From an uncultured bacterium (GTDB lineage: Bacteria > Oederibacteriota > PGYV01 > Palsa-1178), in contig CALAOR010000090.1 of assembly GCA_937889595.1 (NCBI GenBank), positions 86,603 to 150,602 of the forward strand: 64,000 bases of DNA. Direction: 5' to 3'. Below are positions 53,771 to 63,239 of this stretch, in pieces. Position 1 is the first letter of the stretch. Each line of letters opens with the position of its first letter. Under the pieces are notes generated by a model. The model was not told the DNA's origin and did not search any database. It saw only the letters and a program-made list of their open reading frames with translations. Position numbers and translations under genes: made by a program.

Positions 53771-55288
53771 ATGAAAAACGAGAAGATATTCATCTTTGAC
53801 ACGACTTTAAGGGACGGCGAGCAGGTACCGGGCGCATCGCTCACAAAAGCCGAGAAACTTGAGATAGCAATACAACTTGAGAAATTGAACGTGGATATGA
53901 TAGAAGGCGGATTTCCCGCATCTTCTCCCGGTGACCTGGAATCGGTCCAGGAGATTTCCAAAGCTGTTAAAAAACCGATCATAGCCGGCCTTTGCCGGGC
54001 CGTTAAAAAAGACGTTGACGCATGCGTCATAGCGCTTAAAAAGGCAAAGCGCCCCAGGATACACACATTCATAGGCACATCGCCGCAGCATGTAAAGTTT
54101 ATAACAAGGACCACAAACGAGGAAGTTTTAAGGCGCGCTGTTGAATCCGTTAAGTACGCCAAAACTTTCTGTGACGATGTTGAATTCTCGGCCATGGACG
54201 CAACCCGTACGGGTTTTGATTATCTGTGCAAGGTTGTGGAAGAGGTCATAAAGGCGGGAGCCACGACAGTGGATATACCTGATTCCGTGGGATATACGAC
54301 GCCTGAGGAATTCGGCGCGCTGATAAAAAAATTAATGAACACGGTCCCGAACATAAATAAGGCAATAATCGCGGTTCATTGCCATAATGACCTGGGAATG
54401 GCCACGGCCAACTCGCTTGCGGCTGCCATGAACGGCGCCAGGCAGATAGAGTGCACGATAAACGGACTTGGCGAAAGGGCGGGCAACGCGGCCCTGGAAG
54501 AAGTGGTCATGGCGTTAAGGACCAGGGCCGATATTTACGGCTTTGATACGAATATTAAAACAGAGGAAATTTACAAAACTTCAAAGATGGTGTCTCGCCT
54601 GACCGGAATGCCTGTACAGCCGAACAAATCAGTCGTTGGCGCGAACGCGTTCGCGCATGCGTCGGGGATTCATCAGGACGCGATACTGAAGAACGAATCG
54701 ACGTTCGGTATTATGACCCCGTCCACAATAGGGATCCCGGGACATGAGTTGATATTGACCAGCCGTTCGGGCAGGCACGCCATATCGCATAGGCTGGCTG
54801 ACCTCGGGTTTAAAGTCTCTGATGCTGAAATGGCGGCCAAGCTTTATCCCAAGTTCCTGCAGATAGCGGACAAAAAAAAGGAAGTTTTTGACGAGGATCT
54901 TATCGCCATGATGGAAGGCGAGGGAAGAAAAGGCAAGGAAACCTATCACCTGGAGTCCATCTACTCGGCAACAGGAAGCAAGATAATACCGACAACGACC
55001 ATTGAAATAAGCAAAGCGGGAAAAATGTATACGCAGGCATCCACAGGCGACGGCCCGGTGGACGCGACATATAAGGCGATTAACGCTATAGTGAAAGCCG
55101 ATCTAAAGCTTGTTGATTACCAGATAAAGTCCATCACCAAGGGCGAGGAAGCTCAGGGCGAGGTGACGATAAGGGTAAGAAAAGGCGATAAAGAAATAAC
55201 AGCCAGGGGCGTTTCAACGGATATAATAGAGGCCAGCGCAAAGGCGTACTTGAACGCGGTGGGGAAGTTTGAAGGGAAGAAGAAGTAA
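53771..55288 (+). CDS. leuA: 2-isopropylmalate synthase
   Basis: A 505-residue enzyme: FDTTLRDGEQVPGASLTKAEK, GFPASSPGD, HCHNDLGMATANSLAAAMNG, GERAGNAALEEV, FAHASGIHQDAIL, SRSGRHAISHRL, and the regulatory domain with GDGPVDATYKAI. That domain gives leucine feedback. It condenses 2-oxoisovalerate and acetyl-CoA. Its ending KFEGKKK is followed by heptamer array C. Confidence 0.95.
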   Translation: MKNEKIFIFDTTLRDGEQVPGASLTKAEKLEIAIQLEKLNVDMIEGGFPASSPGDLESVQEISKAVKKPIIAGLCRAVKKDVDACVIALKKAKRPRIHTFIGTSPQHVKFITRTTNEEVLRRAVESVKYAKTFCDDVEFSAMDATRTGFDYLCKVVEEVIKAGATTVDIPDSVGYTTPEEFGALIKKLMNTVPNINKAIIAVHCHNDLGMATANSLAAAMNGARQIECTINGLGERAGNAALEEVVMALRTRADIYGFDTNIKTEEIYKTSKMVSRLTGMPVQPNKSVVGANAFAHASGIHQDAILKNESTFGIMTPSTIGIPGHELILTSRSGRHAISHRLADLGFKVSDAEMAAKLYPKFLQIADKKKEVFDEDLIAMMEGEGRKGKETYHLESIYSATGSKIIPTTTIEISKAGKMYTQASTGDGPVDATYKAINAIVKADLKLVDYQIKSITKGEEAQGEVTIRVRKGDKEITARGVSTDIIEASAKAYLNAVGKFEGKKK

Positions 55289-55292
55289 GGCT

Positions 55293-55399
55293 GTTTGTTC
55301 TCTGTTCTCTGTTCTGTGTTCTGTGTTCTGTGTTCGAAGTTATTTGATTTAAGAACAAAGAACAGAGAACAAAGAACAAAGAACAGAGAACAGAGAACT
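55293..55399. repeat. Heptamer array C: GAACAGA/GAACAAA inverted arms
   Basis: Left arm GTTCTCT/GTTCTGT units (to 55340), hinge AGTTATTTGATTTAA, right arm GAACAAA/GAACAGA units to 55399. It lies between leuA and leuC, so it is transcribed with them. Confidence 0.9.
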
Positions 55400-55419
55400 C
55401 AAAACATCGGAGGTTTTAT

Positions 55420-56679
55420 ATGCCCATGAACATAGCTGAAAAGATACTCGCCGCCAAAAGCGGAAAGAAGTTCGTCGAACCCGGCGAATTGATAATCGCC
55501 GATGTCGACCTTGTTCTGGCCAACGACATCACGGCCCCTATCGCCATCAGGGAATTTAAATCTTCCGGCGCCACAAAGGTTTGGGATAAGACCAAGATAG
55601 CCCTGGTGCCCGACCATTTTACGCCCAATAAGGATATTAAATCAGCGGAACAGGCTAAGATACTCCGTGATTTTGCCCGTGAACAGAAACTGACGCATTA
55701 TTATGACCAGGGAGAAGTCGGAATCGAACACGCTTTGCTTCCTGAAAAAGGAGTGGTTGTGCCCGGGGACCTGGTTATCGGCGCTGATTCGCACACCTGC
55801 ACTTACGGGGCTTTGGGAGCGTTTGCCACGGGCGTAGGTTCGACTGACGCGGCTTTTGCCATGATGACGGGCAAGGCGTGGTTTAAAGTTCCCACGTCAA
55901 TTAAGTTTGTATATAAAGGAAAGCTGAATAAATGGGTCAGCTCAAAAGACCTGATACTATATACTATAGGAGACATCGGGGTTGACGGCGCGTTGTATAG
56001 GGCCATGGAGTTCACAGGCCCTGTAATAGATAAAATGTCAATGGACGCGAGGCTTACCATGTCAAACATGGCCATTGAAGCCGGCGGAAAAGCGGGGCTC
56101 ATGAACCCCGACGAAACAACAATGGAATATGTCAAAGCGCGCGCTGAACACAAATGGAAAGTCTACACAAGCGATAAGGACGCCAGATACGAAAAGGTGA
56201 TAGAATACGACTGCGCGAAGATAGAACCTGTCGTATCATGTCCGAGCCTGCCGGAAAATACCAAGCCGGTATCAAAGCTCGGCAAAGTTGTAATAGACCA
56301 GTCGGTCATAGGTTCATGCACGAACGGAAGAATGGAAGACTTAAGGATAACGGCAAAGATATTAAAAGGCAGGAAAGTAAATTCCAGGGTGCGCTGCCTG
56401 ATATTCCCGGGAACAAGGGACATATACAGCCAGGCCATGAAAGAAGGGCTGGTTGAGATATTCATGAAATCAGGCGCGGTATTTTCCATGCCCACATGCG
56501 GCCCGTGCCTGGGCGGCCACATGGGGATACTTGCCAAAGGCGAAGTGGCCGTATCCACGACAAACAGGAACTTCGTCGGCCGGATGGGTTCCACGGAATC
56601 GTCTGTGTACCTGTCGAGCCCGGCAGTGGCCGCGGCAAGCGCGGTTTTAGGCAGGATAGGGACGCCGGAAGATTTATAG
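55420..56679 (+). CDS. leuC: 3-isopropylmalate dehydratase large subunit
   Basis: A 419-residue aconitase-family protein. Fe-S cysteines are in [18 protein letters not shown] and [13 protein letters not shown] (C-x-x-C). It also has [21 protein letters not shown] and the late [11 protein letters not shown]. The length suits the two-subunit bacterial/archaeal-type LeuC. ATG at 55420 follows CGGAGG. Works with LeuD encoded after array D. Confidence 0.95.
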   Translation: MPMNIAEKILAAKSGKKFVEPGELIIADVDLVLANDITAPIAIREFKSSGATKVWDKTKIALVPDHFTPNKDIKSAEQAKILRDFAREQKLTHYYDQGEVGIEHALLPEKGVVVPGDLVIGADSHTCTYGALGAFATGVGSTDAAFAMMTGKAWFKVPTSIKFVYKGKLNKWVSSKDLILYTIGDIGVDGALYRAMEFTGPVIDKMSMDARLTMSNMAIEAGGKAGLMNPDETTMEYVKARAEHKWKVYTSDKDARYEKVIEYDCAKIEPVVSCPSLPENTKPVSKLGKVVIDQSVIGSCTNGRMEDLRITAKILKGRKVNSRVRCLIFPGTRDIYSQAMKEGLVEIFMKSGAVFSMPTCGPCLGGHMGILAKGEVAVSTTNRNFVGRMGSTESSVYLSSPAVAAASAVLGRIGTPEDL

Positions 56680-56680
56680 A

Positions 56681-56801
56681 TTGTTCTATGTTCTGTGTTC
56701 TCTGTTCTGTGAAGAACCAAATAACAGAGCCGGGTTTTAAAAAACAGAACACAGAACACAGAACAGAGAACAGAGAACAGAGAACAGAGAACAGAGAACA
56801 A
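56681..56801. repeat. Heptamer array D: GAACAGA inverted arms
   Basis: Left arm GTTCTATGTTCTGTGTTCTC, hinge with CCGGGTTTTAAAA, right arm at least nine GAACAGA/GAACACA units to 56801. The leuD ribosome site AAAGGAG starts as the array ends, so array folding could affect leuD translation. Confidence 0.9.
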
Positions 56802-56814
56802 AAGGAGCCCACAA

Positions 56815-57312
56815 ATGAAATTCACAGGCAAAGTATGGAAGTTCGGCAACGACGTCGATACCGACCTTATAATCCCGGCCCGGTACTTAAACACATCCGA
56901 TCCCGCGGAGCTGGCCAAGCACTGCATGGAAGACGCGGATATTACATTCGCCGGCAAGGTAGGCAAGGGTGATATTATTGTGGCGGGCAAGAACTTCGGC
57001 TGCGGTTCATCCCGCGAACACGCGCCGGTAGCCATAAAAGCGGCAGGCGTATCGTGCGTGATAGCCAAGGATTTTGCCAGGATTTTTTACAGAAATTCAT
57101 TCAACATCGGTTTGCCGATATTTGAGTCCGAAGAAGCCTCTGCCAAGATAGCTGAAGGCGATGTGGTGGAAATCGACGCGGATAACGGTGTAATCAAAAA
57201 CACAACAAAGAATGAAACATACAAAGTAAAGGCTATCCCGGGTTTTATGCAGGAATTGGTCGCGGCCGGAGGATTGATAGCTTACGGTAAAACAAAGTTT
57301 AAAATAAAATAA
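56815..57312 (+). CDS. leuD: 3-isopropylmalate dehydratase small subunit
   Basis: A 165-residue protein with [20 protein letters not shown], the swivelling domain's [19 protein letters not shown], and [15 protein letters not shown]. Length is usual for the archaeal-type LeuD. It partners LeuC. Confidence 0.95.
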   Translation: MKFTGKVWKFGNDVDTDLIIPARYLNTSDPAELAKHCMEDADITFAGKVGKGDIIVAGKNFGCGSSREHAPVAIKAAGVSCVIAKDFARIFYRNSFNIGLPIFESEEASAKIAEGDVVEIDADNGVIKNTTKNETYKVKAIPGFMQELVAAGGLIAYGKTKFKIK

Positions 57313-57365
57313 ATCATGCCCTGTAGGTTTCTGCAACCGGGGACTAATTCTAAAGGAGAACGGAA

Positions 57366-58433
57366 ATGGGAAAAACGTATAACATCGCGGTAATGGGCGG
57401 GGACGGGACAGGCCCGGAAGTGGTAGCGGAAGGCATCAAAGTTTTAAAAGTCGCGGCCGAAAAGCACGGCGTAGGGCTGCATTTTGTGGATTATGATTTC
57501 GGCGGGGAAAGATACATTAAAACGGGCGAGATGATGCCTGATTCGGCTATCGATGAATTAAAAAAAGCCGACGCCATCTACCTCGGCGCCATAGGGCATC
57601 CCGACGTAAAACCGGGCATACTCGAACTCGGCATTCTGCTCAGGCTGCGTTTCGCCCTTGATCAGTACATTAACTTAAGGCCCGTTAAGCTTTATCCTAA
57701 TGTGGAAACGCCGCTTAAAGACAAAGGGCCTGAACAGATAGATTTTGTGGTTGTCAGGGAAAATTCAGGCGGTATTTACACGGGGATGGGCGGAGTGGTA
57801 AAAAAAGGGACCCCGAACGAAATAGCGACGCAGACCATGGTTTACTCCAGGTTTGAAGTCGACAGGTGCATAAAGTACGCTTATGAACTTACGCGCAAGC
57901 GCAATAAAAAGAACATGCTGACGCTTGTCCACAAGTGCAATGTCCTGACGCACACAGGCGACCTGTGGGTAAGGGCGCACAAGGAAATGGGTGACAGGGA
58001 TTTTGAGGATATAAAACAGGATTACGCGCACGTGGACGCGACGTGTATGTGGTTCCTAAAAAATCCGGAATTTTTTGATGTAATAGTGACGGAGAACCTG
58101 TTCGGCGACATCATAACAGACTTAGGCGCCATGATCCAGGGCGGCATGGGTATCGCGGCGGGCGGGAACATCAACCCCGACGGCGTGTCAATGTTCGAAC
58201 CGATAGGCGGCTCGGCCCCGAAGTACACGGGCAAAAATGTTATAAACCCACTGGCGGCGATAAACGCGGCAGCCATGATGATGGACACGATAGGCGAGCC
58301 CCAAATAGGCAAATCAATTGACGACGCGGTAACAGCGGCGTTGTCTTCGGGCAGGATAAAGTCCATGTCGGCAGGGAAAATGGGAATGGGAACGATGGAG
58401 ATGGGGGATTTTGTGGCAGGGCTGGTGAAGTAA
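57366..58433 (+). CDS. leuB: 3-isopropylmalate dehydrogenase family
   Basis: A 355-residue beta-decarboxylating dehydrogenase: GDGTGPEVVAEGIKVL, DQYINLRPVKLYPN (substrate-binding Arg), VVRENSGGIYTG, KCNVLTHTGDLW, TENLFGDIITDLG (metal Asp) and EPIGGSAPKYTGK (NAD site). The position after leuCD makes LeuB the best choice. Related enzymes act on tartrate or isocitrate. AAAGGAG precedes. Confidence 0.92.
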   Translation: MGKTYNIAVMGGDGTGPEVVAEGIKVLKVAAEKHGVGLHFVDYDFGGERYIKTGEMMPDSAIDELKKADAIYLGAIGHPDVKPGILELGILLRLRFALDQYINLRPVKLYPNVETPLKDKGPEQIDFVVVRENSGGIYTGMGGVVKKGTPNEIATQTMVYSRFEVDRCIKYAYELTRKRNKKNMLTLVHKCNVLTHTGDLWVRAHKEMGDRDFEDIKQDYAHVDATCMWFLKNPEFFDVIVTENLFGDIITDLGAMIQGGMGIAAGGNINPDGVSMFEPIGGSAPKYTGKNVINPLAAINAAAMMMDTIGEPQIGKSIDDAVTAALSSGRIKSMSAGKMGMGTMEMGDFVAGLVK

Positions 58434-58472
58434 CGGGCAATCCGAATTCCGCAATATAAAAGGAGTACTGTT

Positions 58473-59489
58473 ATGAATAAAGAATACAACGTAGCGATCA
58501 TGGGCGCGACCGGAGCGGTCGGGGAAGTCATGCTGGATATAATTCAGGAAAGGAAGTTCCCGGTTAAAAGCCTGAAACTGCTTGCATCCGAGAGGTCGGT
58601 CGGGAAAGAAATGAAGTATCAGGGAAGGGCCATAAAAGTCGAGCTTTTGGACGGGAATTCCTTTAAAGGTATTGACATAGTCCTGGCGTCTGCCGGCGCG
58701 TCGATCTCAAAACTGTTTGTAAAGGACATACTTGAAGCCAAAGCGCTTATGATAGATAATTCATCCGCGTTCAGGATGGATGAAGGCGTGCCTTTGGTTA
58801 TTCCGGAGATCAACCCGGAAGACTGCAGATGGAACAAAGGAATAATCGCGAACCCCAACTGCACGACCATTATCGCGCTTGTCCCATTAAAGCCCATCCA
58901 TGACGCGGCAACGATCAAGAGGCTGATCGTTTCCTCATATCAGGCAGCGTCAGGTGCAGGCGCAAAAGGCATGGCAGAGCTCGAACAACAGGCCAGGGAC
59001 TGGGCCGCCGGAAAGCCGCTAAAAGTGGAAAAATTTGCGCACCAGATTCTTTTTAACGTGATCCCGCATATTGACGTGTTCTATGAGGACGGGTATACCA
59101 AGGAAGAGATGAAAGTAGTGCACGAAACCCATAAGATCATGCATGCGCCTGAAATGAGGATCACGGCAACAACGGTCAGGGTGCCTGTACTAAGGGCGCA
59201 TTCTGAATCGATAAATATTGAAACCGAGAAAAAGCTGACTGTCAAAGAATGCCGGGAACTTCTCGCAAAAGCGCCGGGTGTAACCCTGGAAGACGATTTC
59301 CACAATAAAAAATACCCCATGCCCTTAAACGCCGCAGGCAAGGACAATGTATTTGTCGGCAGGATAAGGGAGGACTTTTCAATCGATAAAGGCCTGAACA
59401 TATGGGTGGCTGGCGACCAGATAAGAAAAGGCGCCGCCTTAAACGCGGTGCAGATAGCCGAGATAGTGGCGAGGGAAGGGTTGAAGTAA
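58473..59489 (+). CDS. asd: Aspartate-semialdehyde dehydrogenase
   Basis: A 338-residue enzyme: NVAIMGATGAVGEVMLDII, ASAGASISKLFVKD, NPNCTTIIALVPL with the catalytic Cys, SYQAASGAGAKGMAELE and HETHKIM; VPVLRAHSESI carries the second catalytic region. Makes aspartate semialdehyde for Lys, Met, Thr and hence Ile. AAAAGGAG precedes. A terminator follows at 59553. Confidence 0.95.
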   Translation: MNKEYNVAIMGATGAVGEVMLDIIQERKFPVKSLKLLASERSVGKEMKYQGRAIKVELLDGNSFKGIDIVLASAGASISKLFVKDILEAKALMIDNSSAFRMDEGVPLVIPEINPEDCRWNKGIIANPNCTTIIALVPLKPIHDAATIKRLIVSSYQAASGAGAKGMAELEQQARDWAAGKPLKVEKFAHQILFNVIPHIDVFYEDGYTKEEMKVVHETHKIMHAPEMRITATTVRVPVLRAHSESINIETEKKLTVKECRELLAKAPGVTLEDDFHNKKYPMPLNAAGKDNVFVGRIREDFSIDKGLNIWVAGDQIRKGAALNAVQIAEIVAREGLK

Positions 59490-59552
59490 AGCAGGTAAAC
59501 TAAAAGCCAAGAGACAAAAGTTTAAAATAATAGAGCAAGTGTTTAAGTAAAG

Positions 59553-59595
59553 AAAAGAACCAGGGGTTTAGTGCTTCTGGTTCTTTTTGTTTTAA
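59553..59595 (+). terminator. Rho-independent terminator of the ilv-leu-asd cluster
   Basis: AAAGAACCAG (59554-59563), 13-base loop, CTGGTTCTTT (59577-59586), then TTGTTTT. Good stem and T-rich tail. Confidence 0.8.
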
Positions 59596-59602
59596 AGAAT
59601 TA

Positions 59603-59631
59603 AAGACAAAACACTTAAAATACGGTATAAT
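59603..59631 (+). promoter_or_regulatory. Sigma-70 promoter of purB
   Basis: AAGACA (59603-59608), 17-bp spacer, TATAAT (59626-59631). The leader of about 115 bases includes the right arm of the 21-bp inverted repeat. Confidence 0.55.
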
Positions 59632-59751
59632 AGTTTTACTCAATCAACTTGCCTTATCTTGATCTTGGTTCACTTAACTTTTGTCTCTTGGCTTTTGGCT
59701 TAAAAACTTCATCAGAACAACCGGTATCTAAACAAACGGGAGGGTAAGAAT

Positions 59752-61044
59752 ATGATCAAACGCTACACACTCGAAAAAATGGGCTCGCTATGGACCGAGG
59801 AAGCCAAGTACCAGTCCTGGCTCGACGTAGAAATAGCGGTATGCGAAGCCTGGGGTAAAAAAGGCAAAATACCACGGAAAGACCTCGCTATAATAAAGAA
59901 AAAAGCCGCTTTTAACGTGGCCCAGATAGACGAGATAGAGTTGCGCACAAGGCATGACTTGATCGCCTTCACTGAATCACTCGCAAAACACGTGGGCCCG
60001 TCATCGCGTTACATACACATGGGTATCACATCTTCAGACGTGGTTGACACAGGATTTGCCATACGCATGGTTAAAGCATGTGACATAGTCATGGAAGATA
60101 CCAAGAAGTTCATAAAAACGCTCAAAAAAGTCGCGGTAAAACACAAATATACCGTCCAGATAGGCCGCACGCACAATGTGCATGCCGAGCCCATAACGTT
60201 CGGGTTAAAGGTCCTTGTATGGTATTTTGAAATGAAAAGAAATTTGGAAAGGCTCAAATTGGCAAAAGAGGAAATAAGGGTGGGCAAGCTGTCGGGCGCC
60301 GTGGGCAACTACGCGAATATCCCGCCCGATGTGGAAAAAATAGCTATGAACCATCTGAAACTTAACAGGGCTGAAATAGCGAACCAGGTCATCCAGCGCG
60401 ACAGGTACGCATACCTGATGAGCGTGCTGTCGATTGCCGCAGGTTCGCTTGAAAAGATAGCCACTGAGATCAGGAACCTGCAGCACACTGAGATACTGGA
60501 GGTTGAAGAACCGTTCGCAAAAGGCCAGAAAGGTTCTTCAGCCATGCCGCATAAGAGAAATCCGGTCGTATGCGAGCAGGTCACGGGCCTTGCCCGGGTT
60601 ATCCGTTCAAACTCGATAGCTGCCATGGAAAACATAACACTGTGGCACGAACGCGATATATCCCACTCGTCGGTTGAAAGGATAATCGTGCCGGACAGTT
60701 TCATACTGCTCCACTATATATTGAATAAGATGAACTGGGTTATGGAAGGCCTGCAGGTGTACCCCTCAAACATGAAACGTAACCTGCACTACTTAAAAGG
60801 CGCTATTTTTTCGCAGCGTTTATTGCTTGCGCTCGTCCAGAAAGGCTTATCCAGGGAGAAATCATACGAAATAGTCCAAAGCAATGCCATGAGGGTATGG
60901 CACGGGGATTCGCCGGACTTTATTACGTCGTTGCTGGCGGACAAGGATGTAAAGCAGTACTTCAAGCCTAAAGAACTCGACGGAATATTTGATGTGAATT
61001 ACTACCTGAAGTATGTAAACGAGTTCTTCAAAAGGGCAAAGTAG
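59752..61044 (+). CDS. purB: Adenylosuccinate lyase
   Basis: A 430-residue enzyme: RYTLEKMGSLWTEEAKYQSW, GITSSDVVDTGFAIRM, QIGRTHNVHAEPITFGLK (His), and the signature KGSSAMPHKRNPVVCEQ with the mobile Ser. Length typical of the short bacterial type. It has two steps in purine synthesis. Its TAG stop is part of a REP palindrome (61041). Confidence 0.95.
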   Translation: MIKRYTLEKMGSLWTEEAKYQSWLDVEIAVCEAWGKKGKIPRKDLAIIKKKAAFNVAQIDEIELRTRHDLIAFTESLAKHVGPSSRYIHMGITSSDVVDTGFAIRMVKACDIVMEDTKKFIKTLKKVAVKHKYTVQIGRTHNVHAEPITFGLKVLVWYFEMKRNLERLKLAKEEIRVGKLSGAVGNYANIPPDVEKIAMNHLKLNRAEIANQVIQRDRYAYLMSVLSIAAGSLEKIATEIRNLQHTEILEVEEPFAKGQKGSSAMPHKRNPVVCEQVTGLARVIRSNSIAAMENITLWHERDISHSSVERIIVPDSFILLHYILNKMNWVMEGLQVYPSNMKRNLHYLKGAIFSQRLLLALVQKGLSREKSYEIVQSNAMRVWHGDSPDFITSLLADKDVKQYFKPKELDGIFDVNYYLKYVNEFFKRAK

Positions 61045-61073
61045 AGAGGCTGCTTGCTGCCTCTCTGACGCAG
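61041..61073. repeat. REP palindrome overlapping the purB stop codon
   Basis: GTAGAGAGGCTGCTTGCTGC then CTCTCTGACGCAG. TAG at 61042-61044 is the purB stop. Same sequence as the copy on the RAYT stop. Confidence 0.85.
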
Positions 61074-61098
61074 GATTGAATCGCCGGGTTAAAACAAC

Positions 61099-61156
61099 GA
61101 TGAGCGGCAGCCTCCGCTTCCGCTAAAGCTTCAGCGGACATGAGCAGCCGCTCTAC
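61099..61156. repeat. REP-like palindrome with inner TCCGCT/AGCGGA stem
   Basis: Outer GAGCGGC/GCCGCTC, inner TCCGCTAAAGCTTCAGCGGA. Ends CTCTACG. Same type at 61689. Confidence 0.7.
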
Positions 61157-61199
61157 GAAAAGCAGCGGCGATGAATATAAAACAAAAGGAGAAAAACAA

Positions 61200-61631
61200 A
61201 TGCCTTTAGTCAAGGTACACATGCGCGGTGGAAAGTCAAAGGAACACAAAAAGGTTGTTTTAGACGGGGTACACCTGGCGTTGATGTCAGCGTTTAAGAT
61301 ACCTGTAAACGACAGGATATTGTTGTTAAGCGAGTATGACGCCGAACATTTCGACGGAAGGGATGAAAATTTTACCATAGTTGAGATTTTAGCCTATAGC
61401 GGCCGCACTAAGGATATGAAAAAACAATTATACAGGGATATAGTCAAGAACCTCTGCAAATCCGCCACCAACCTCCAGCCAACCGATATATTTATCATAC
61501 TGAACGATATACCCAAGGAAAACTGGGGAATACGGGGCGGCTTAATGGCAAGTGAGGTTGATATGGGATTTAAGCCGGACGTATACATCAGCCCAAAAGT
61601 TGATACGACAAAACCAAAGCCAAAGGCGTAA
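61200..61631 (+). CDS. Tautomerase-superfamily protein
   Basis: A 143-residue protein. ATG at 61200 follows AAAAGGAG, so Pro2 becomes the catalytic N-terminal proline (MPLVKVHMRGGKS). It is a two-unit fusion as in the Tautomerase_2 group (about 130 residues): LMSAFKIPVNDRILLLSEYD, TIVEILAYSGRTKDMKKQLY, and LQPTDIFIILNDIPKENWGI with the GG segment. Substrate unknown. It sits between REP palindromes. Confidence 0.78.
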   Translation: MPLVKVHMRGGKSKEHKKVVLDGVHLALMSAFKIPVNDRILLLSEYDAEHFDGRDENFTIVEILAYSGRTKDMKKQLYRDIVKNLCKSATNLQPTDIFIILNDIPKENWGIRGGLMASEVDMGFKPDVYISPKVDTTKPKPKA

Positions 61632-61688
61632 ATAAACCCAATCTCAGGCGCAGTCTTTATGACGCAGGCACCTTTTCGTAAGGCCAAC

Positions 61689-61746
61689 GATGAGAGGCAG
61701 CATCCGATTCCGCTAAAGCTCCAGCGGACAGGAGCAGTCTCTCTAC
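61689..61746. repeat. REP-like palindrome with inner TCCGCT/AGCGGA stem
   Basis: GATGAGAGGCAGCATCCGAT, TCCGCTAAAGCTCCAGCGGA, and a CTCTCTACG end. About 75-80 per cent like the 61099 copy by eye. Between the tautomerase and the next promoter. Confidence 0.7.
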
Positions 61747-61787
61747 GAAAACCGTTAGGGGCCCAAAAATTGTCAACCAAAACCCCT

Positions 61788-61815
61788 TTGAACACGTCCA
61801 ATATAATGTTATAAT
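61788..61815 (+). promoter_or_regulatory. Sigma-70 promoter of the MORN-type gene
   Basis: TTGAAC (61788-61793), 16-bp spacer, TATAAT (61810-61815); AAAGGAG of the gene follows at 61839. Confidence 0.65.
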
Positions 61816-61851
61816 ACCATATATTAACCATACATACTAAAGGAGACAACA

Positions 61852-62604
61852 ATGAAGAAAATAACGGTCCTTCTTATCCTTACGCTTTTAACCGTTTCCT
61901 GTTTTGCCGGGATGACAGCCGTTCAAACAGAAAATTCAAAGGTTTTTTACGACGGTGTAACAAAGGTTGCGCAGTGGACATATGTAAACGGGAACAGATC
62001 CTCCATGCAGGGTGTTACTATAACCGGAGATGTTAAGATAACCACAAACATTGACGGCAACGACAGGTTTGCTGTTTTTAAATATTTAAGGAATGGCATA
62101 GTGGACGGTGCTTACACCTGGTATTTTTCCGTTTCGGGGAATGCCGGCAATGCATCGGCAATAGAGAACTACGCAGCAGGCAGGATAAACGGCCCTTTTA
62201 AGGCTTATTTTAAGGATGGAAAACTTTCAAAAGAAGGCGCGTATAACGCGGGAAGGAAAGACGGGGAATGGAAGACGTATTATAATAACGGCGAAATTGC
62301 GGAAACAGTCACTTATAAAAATGATTCAAAAGAAGGGGATTATATTAAAAATTATGAATCGGGCGCGAACAATGTGGCGTGCAAATATGTCAACAATAAG
62401 ATAGAAGGGGATTATATTGAGCTGTACGACACCGGAACAATGAAACTTGCAGGAACTTATAAAGCGGGGCTCAGGGAGGGCAATTTTACCATGTATTATG
62501 AATCAGGCGAAAAACAATATGCCATGCGTTATAAAACCGGAAAAGTTTTGGGCGCAATAAATGACGCGGGCAAGGAATTTGAGCCCGTGGCTGTTGAAAA
62601 ATAA
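61852..62604 (+). CDS. Exported MORN/YwqK-like repeat protein
   Basis: A 250-residue protein with signal peptide (VLLILTLLTVSCFAG; the VSCFAG site could be a lipobox with Cys17). Repeats of about 23 residues follow, as in GKLSKEGAYNAGRKDGEWKT, GEIAETVTYKNDSKEGDYIK, TGTMKLAGTYKAGLREGNFT and SGEKQYAMRYKTGKVLG. This is the MORN_2/YwqK pattern (G-x-Y-x-x-G-x-x-x-G-x-W-x-x-Y-Y). Function unknown; probably surface or periplasmic. Confidence 0.72.
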   Translation: MKKITVLLILTLLTVSCFAGMTAVQTENSKVFYDGVTKVAQWTYVNGNRSSMQGVTITGDVKITTNIDGNDRFAVFKYLRNGIVDGAYTWYFSVSGNAGNASAIENYAAGRINGPFKAYFKDGKLSKEGAYNAGRKDGEWKTYYNNGEIAETVTYKNDSKEGDYIKNYESGANNVACKYVNNKIEGDYIELYDTGTMKLAGTYKAGLREGNFTMYYESGEKQYAMRYKTGKVLGAINDAGKEFEPVAVEK

Positions 62605-62650
62605 GTTAAATTCCATCAAAAAGAATTATTAAAATAAATGCATTTGGTTG

Positions 62651-62678
62651 TTGACACGTTCCTGTTTTTTGTTATACT
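62651..62678 (+). promoter_or_regulatory. rRNA promoter P1
   Basis: TTGACA (62651-62656), 16-bp spacer, TATACT (62673-62678). It lies about 560 bases before 16S. The 62605-63239 gap holds two promoters and the rRNA leader, with no other gene visible. Confidence 0.65.
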
Positions 62679-62895
62679 GTATCCACTTCGATGAAAGAAA
62701 ATCGAGACGCTCTTAAAAAGAATCAGTGAATTTAGACAAAAATACGGAATGAAAGAAATGTTTCCGTGAAGACGCGAAGTAAATAAAAGTTGCGTAACAC
62801 GGAATTTTTTATTGCCCAAAAACGCCCGTGAAATAAGGGAATTTTTAGCGATGAAATAAGGCGAATAATAATTTGAAAATAAATTAGAATTTTGC

Positions 62896-62924
62896 TTGAC
62901 AGAATCTTGCAGATTTGGTATATT
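62896..62924 (+). promoter_or_regulatory. rRNA promoter P2
   Basis: TTGACA (62896-62901), 17-bp spacer, TATATT (62919-62924). The start is near 62931, about 310 bases before 16S. Confidence 0.75.
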
Positions 62925-63179
62925 CTATTCACGGTTAAGAAAAACCAAAAGTTAACCACAGGTTCTTTAAAAAGCCAAAAGTTAAATAGGGATATTTTTT
63001 GCTGTTTTTTGATGTTTTAAGAAACTTATAATAAAGTAAATAAGTTTTTAGAACGAAGAGAACCCAAAGCAAATCCGAAGCAGTTCACGGATACAAAATT
63101 ATCAAAAATTCCCGATATAAAATTCGACGGGATATTATTCACTCTAAAGCAGCTTAAAAGCGGCTTTAGGGATAAAAAT

Positions 63180-63200
63180 TGTTCTTTACCAATTATCAGA
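63180..63200 (+). promoter_or_regulatory. boxA-like antitermination site in the rRNA leader
   Basis: TGTTCTTTACCAATTATCAG is close to the boxA part of E. coli rrn leaders (TGCTCTTTAACAATTTATCA). It is 40 bases before the 16S start. A weaker match GTTCTTTAAAAAG is at 62963. Confidence 0.65.
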
Positions 63201-63239
63201 GAGATAGAAATTGAGTTTCGCCTTGGCCAAGATAATAGC

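Larger units (their letters stand above)
59502..59696. repeat. Inverted repeat of 21 bp spanning asd terminator and purB promoter
   Basis: Bases 59502-59522 (AAAAGCCAAGAGACAAAAGT...) are the exact reverse complement of 59676-59696. The right side extends as 7-bp units (ACTTAAC-TTTTGTC-TCTTGGC-TTTTGGC), a third heptamer type. In between are the asd terminator and purB promoter. Confidence 0.7.
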
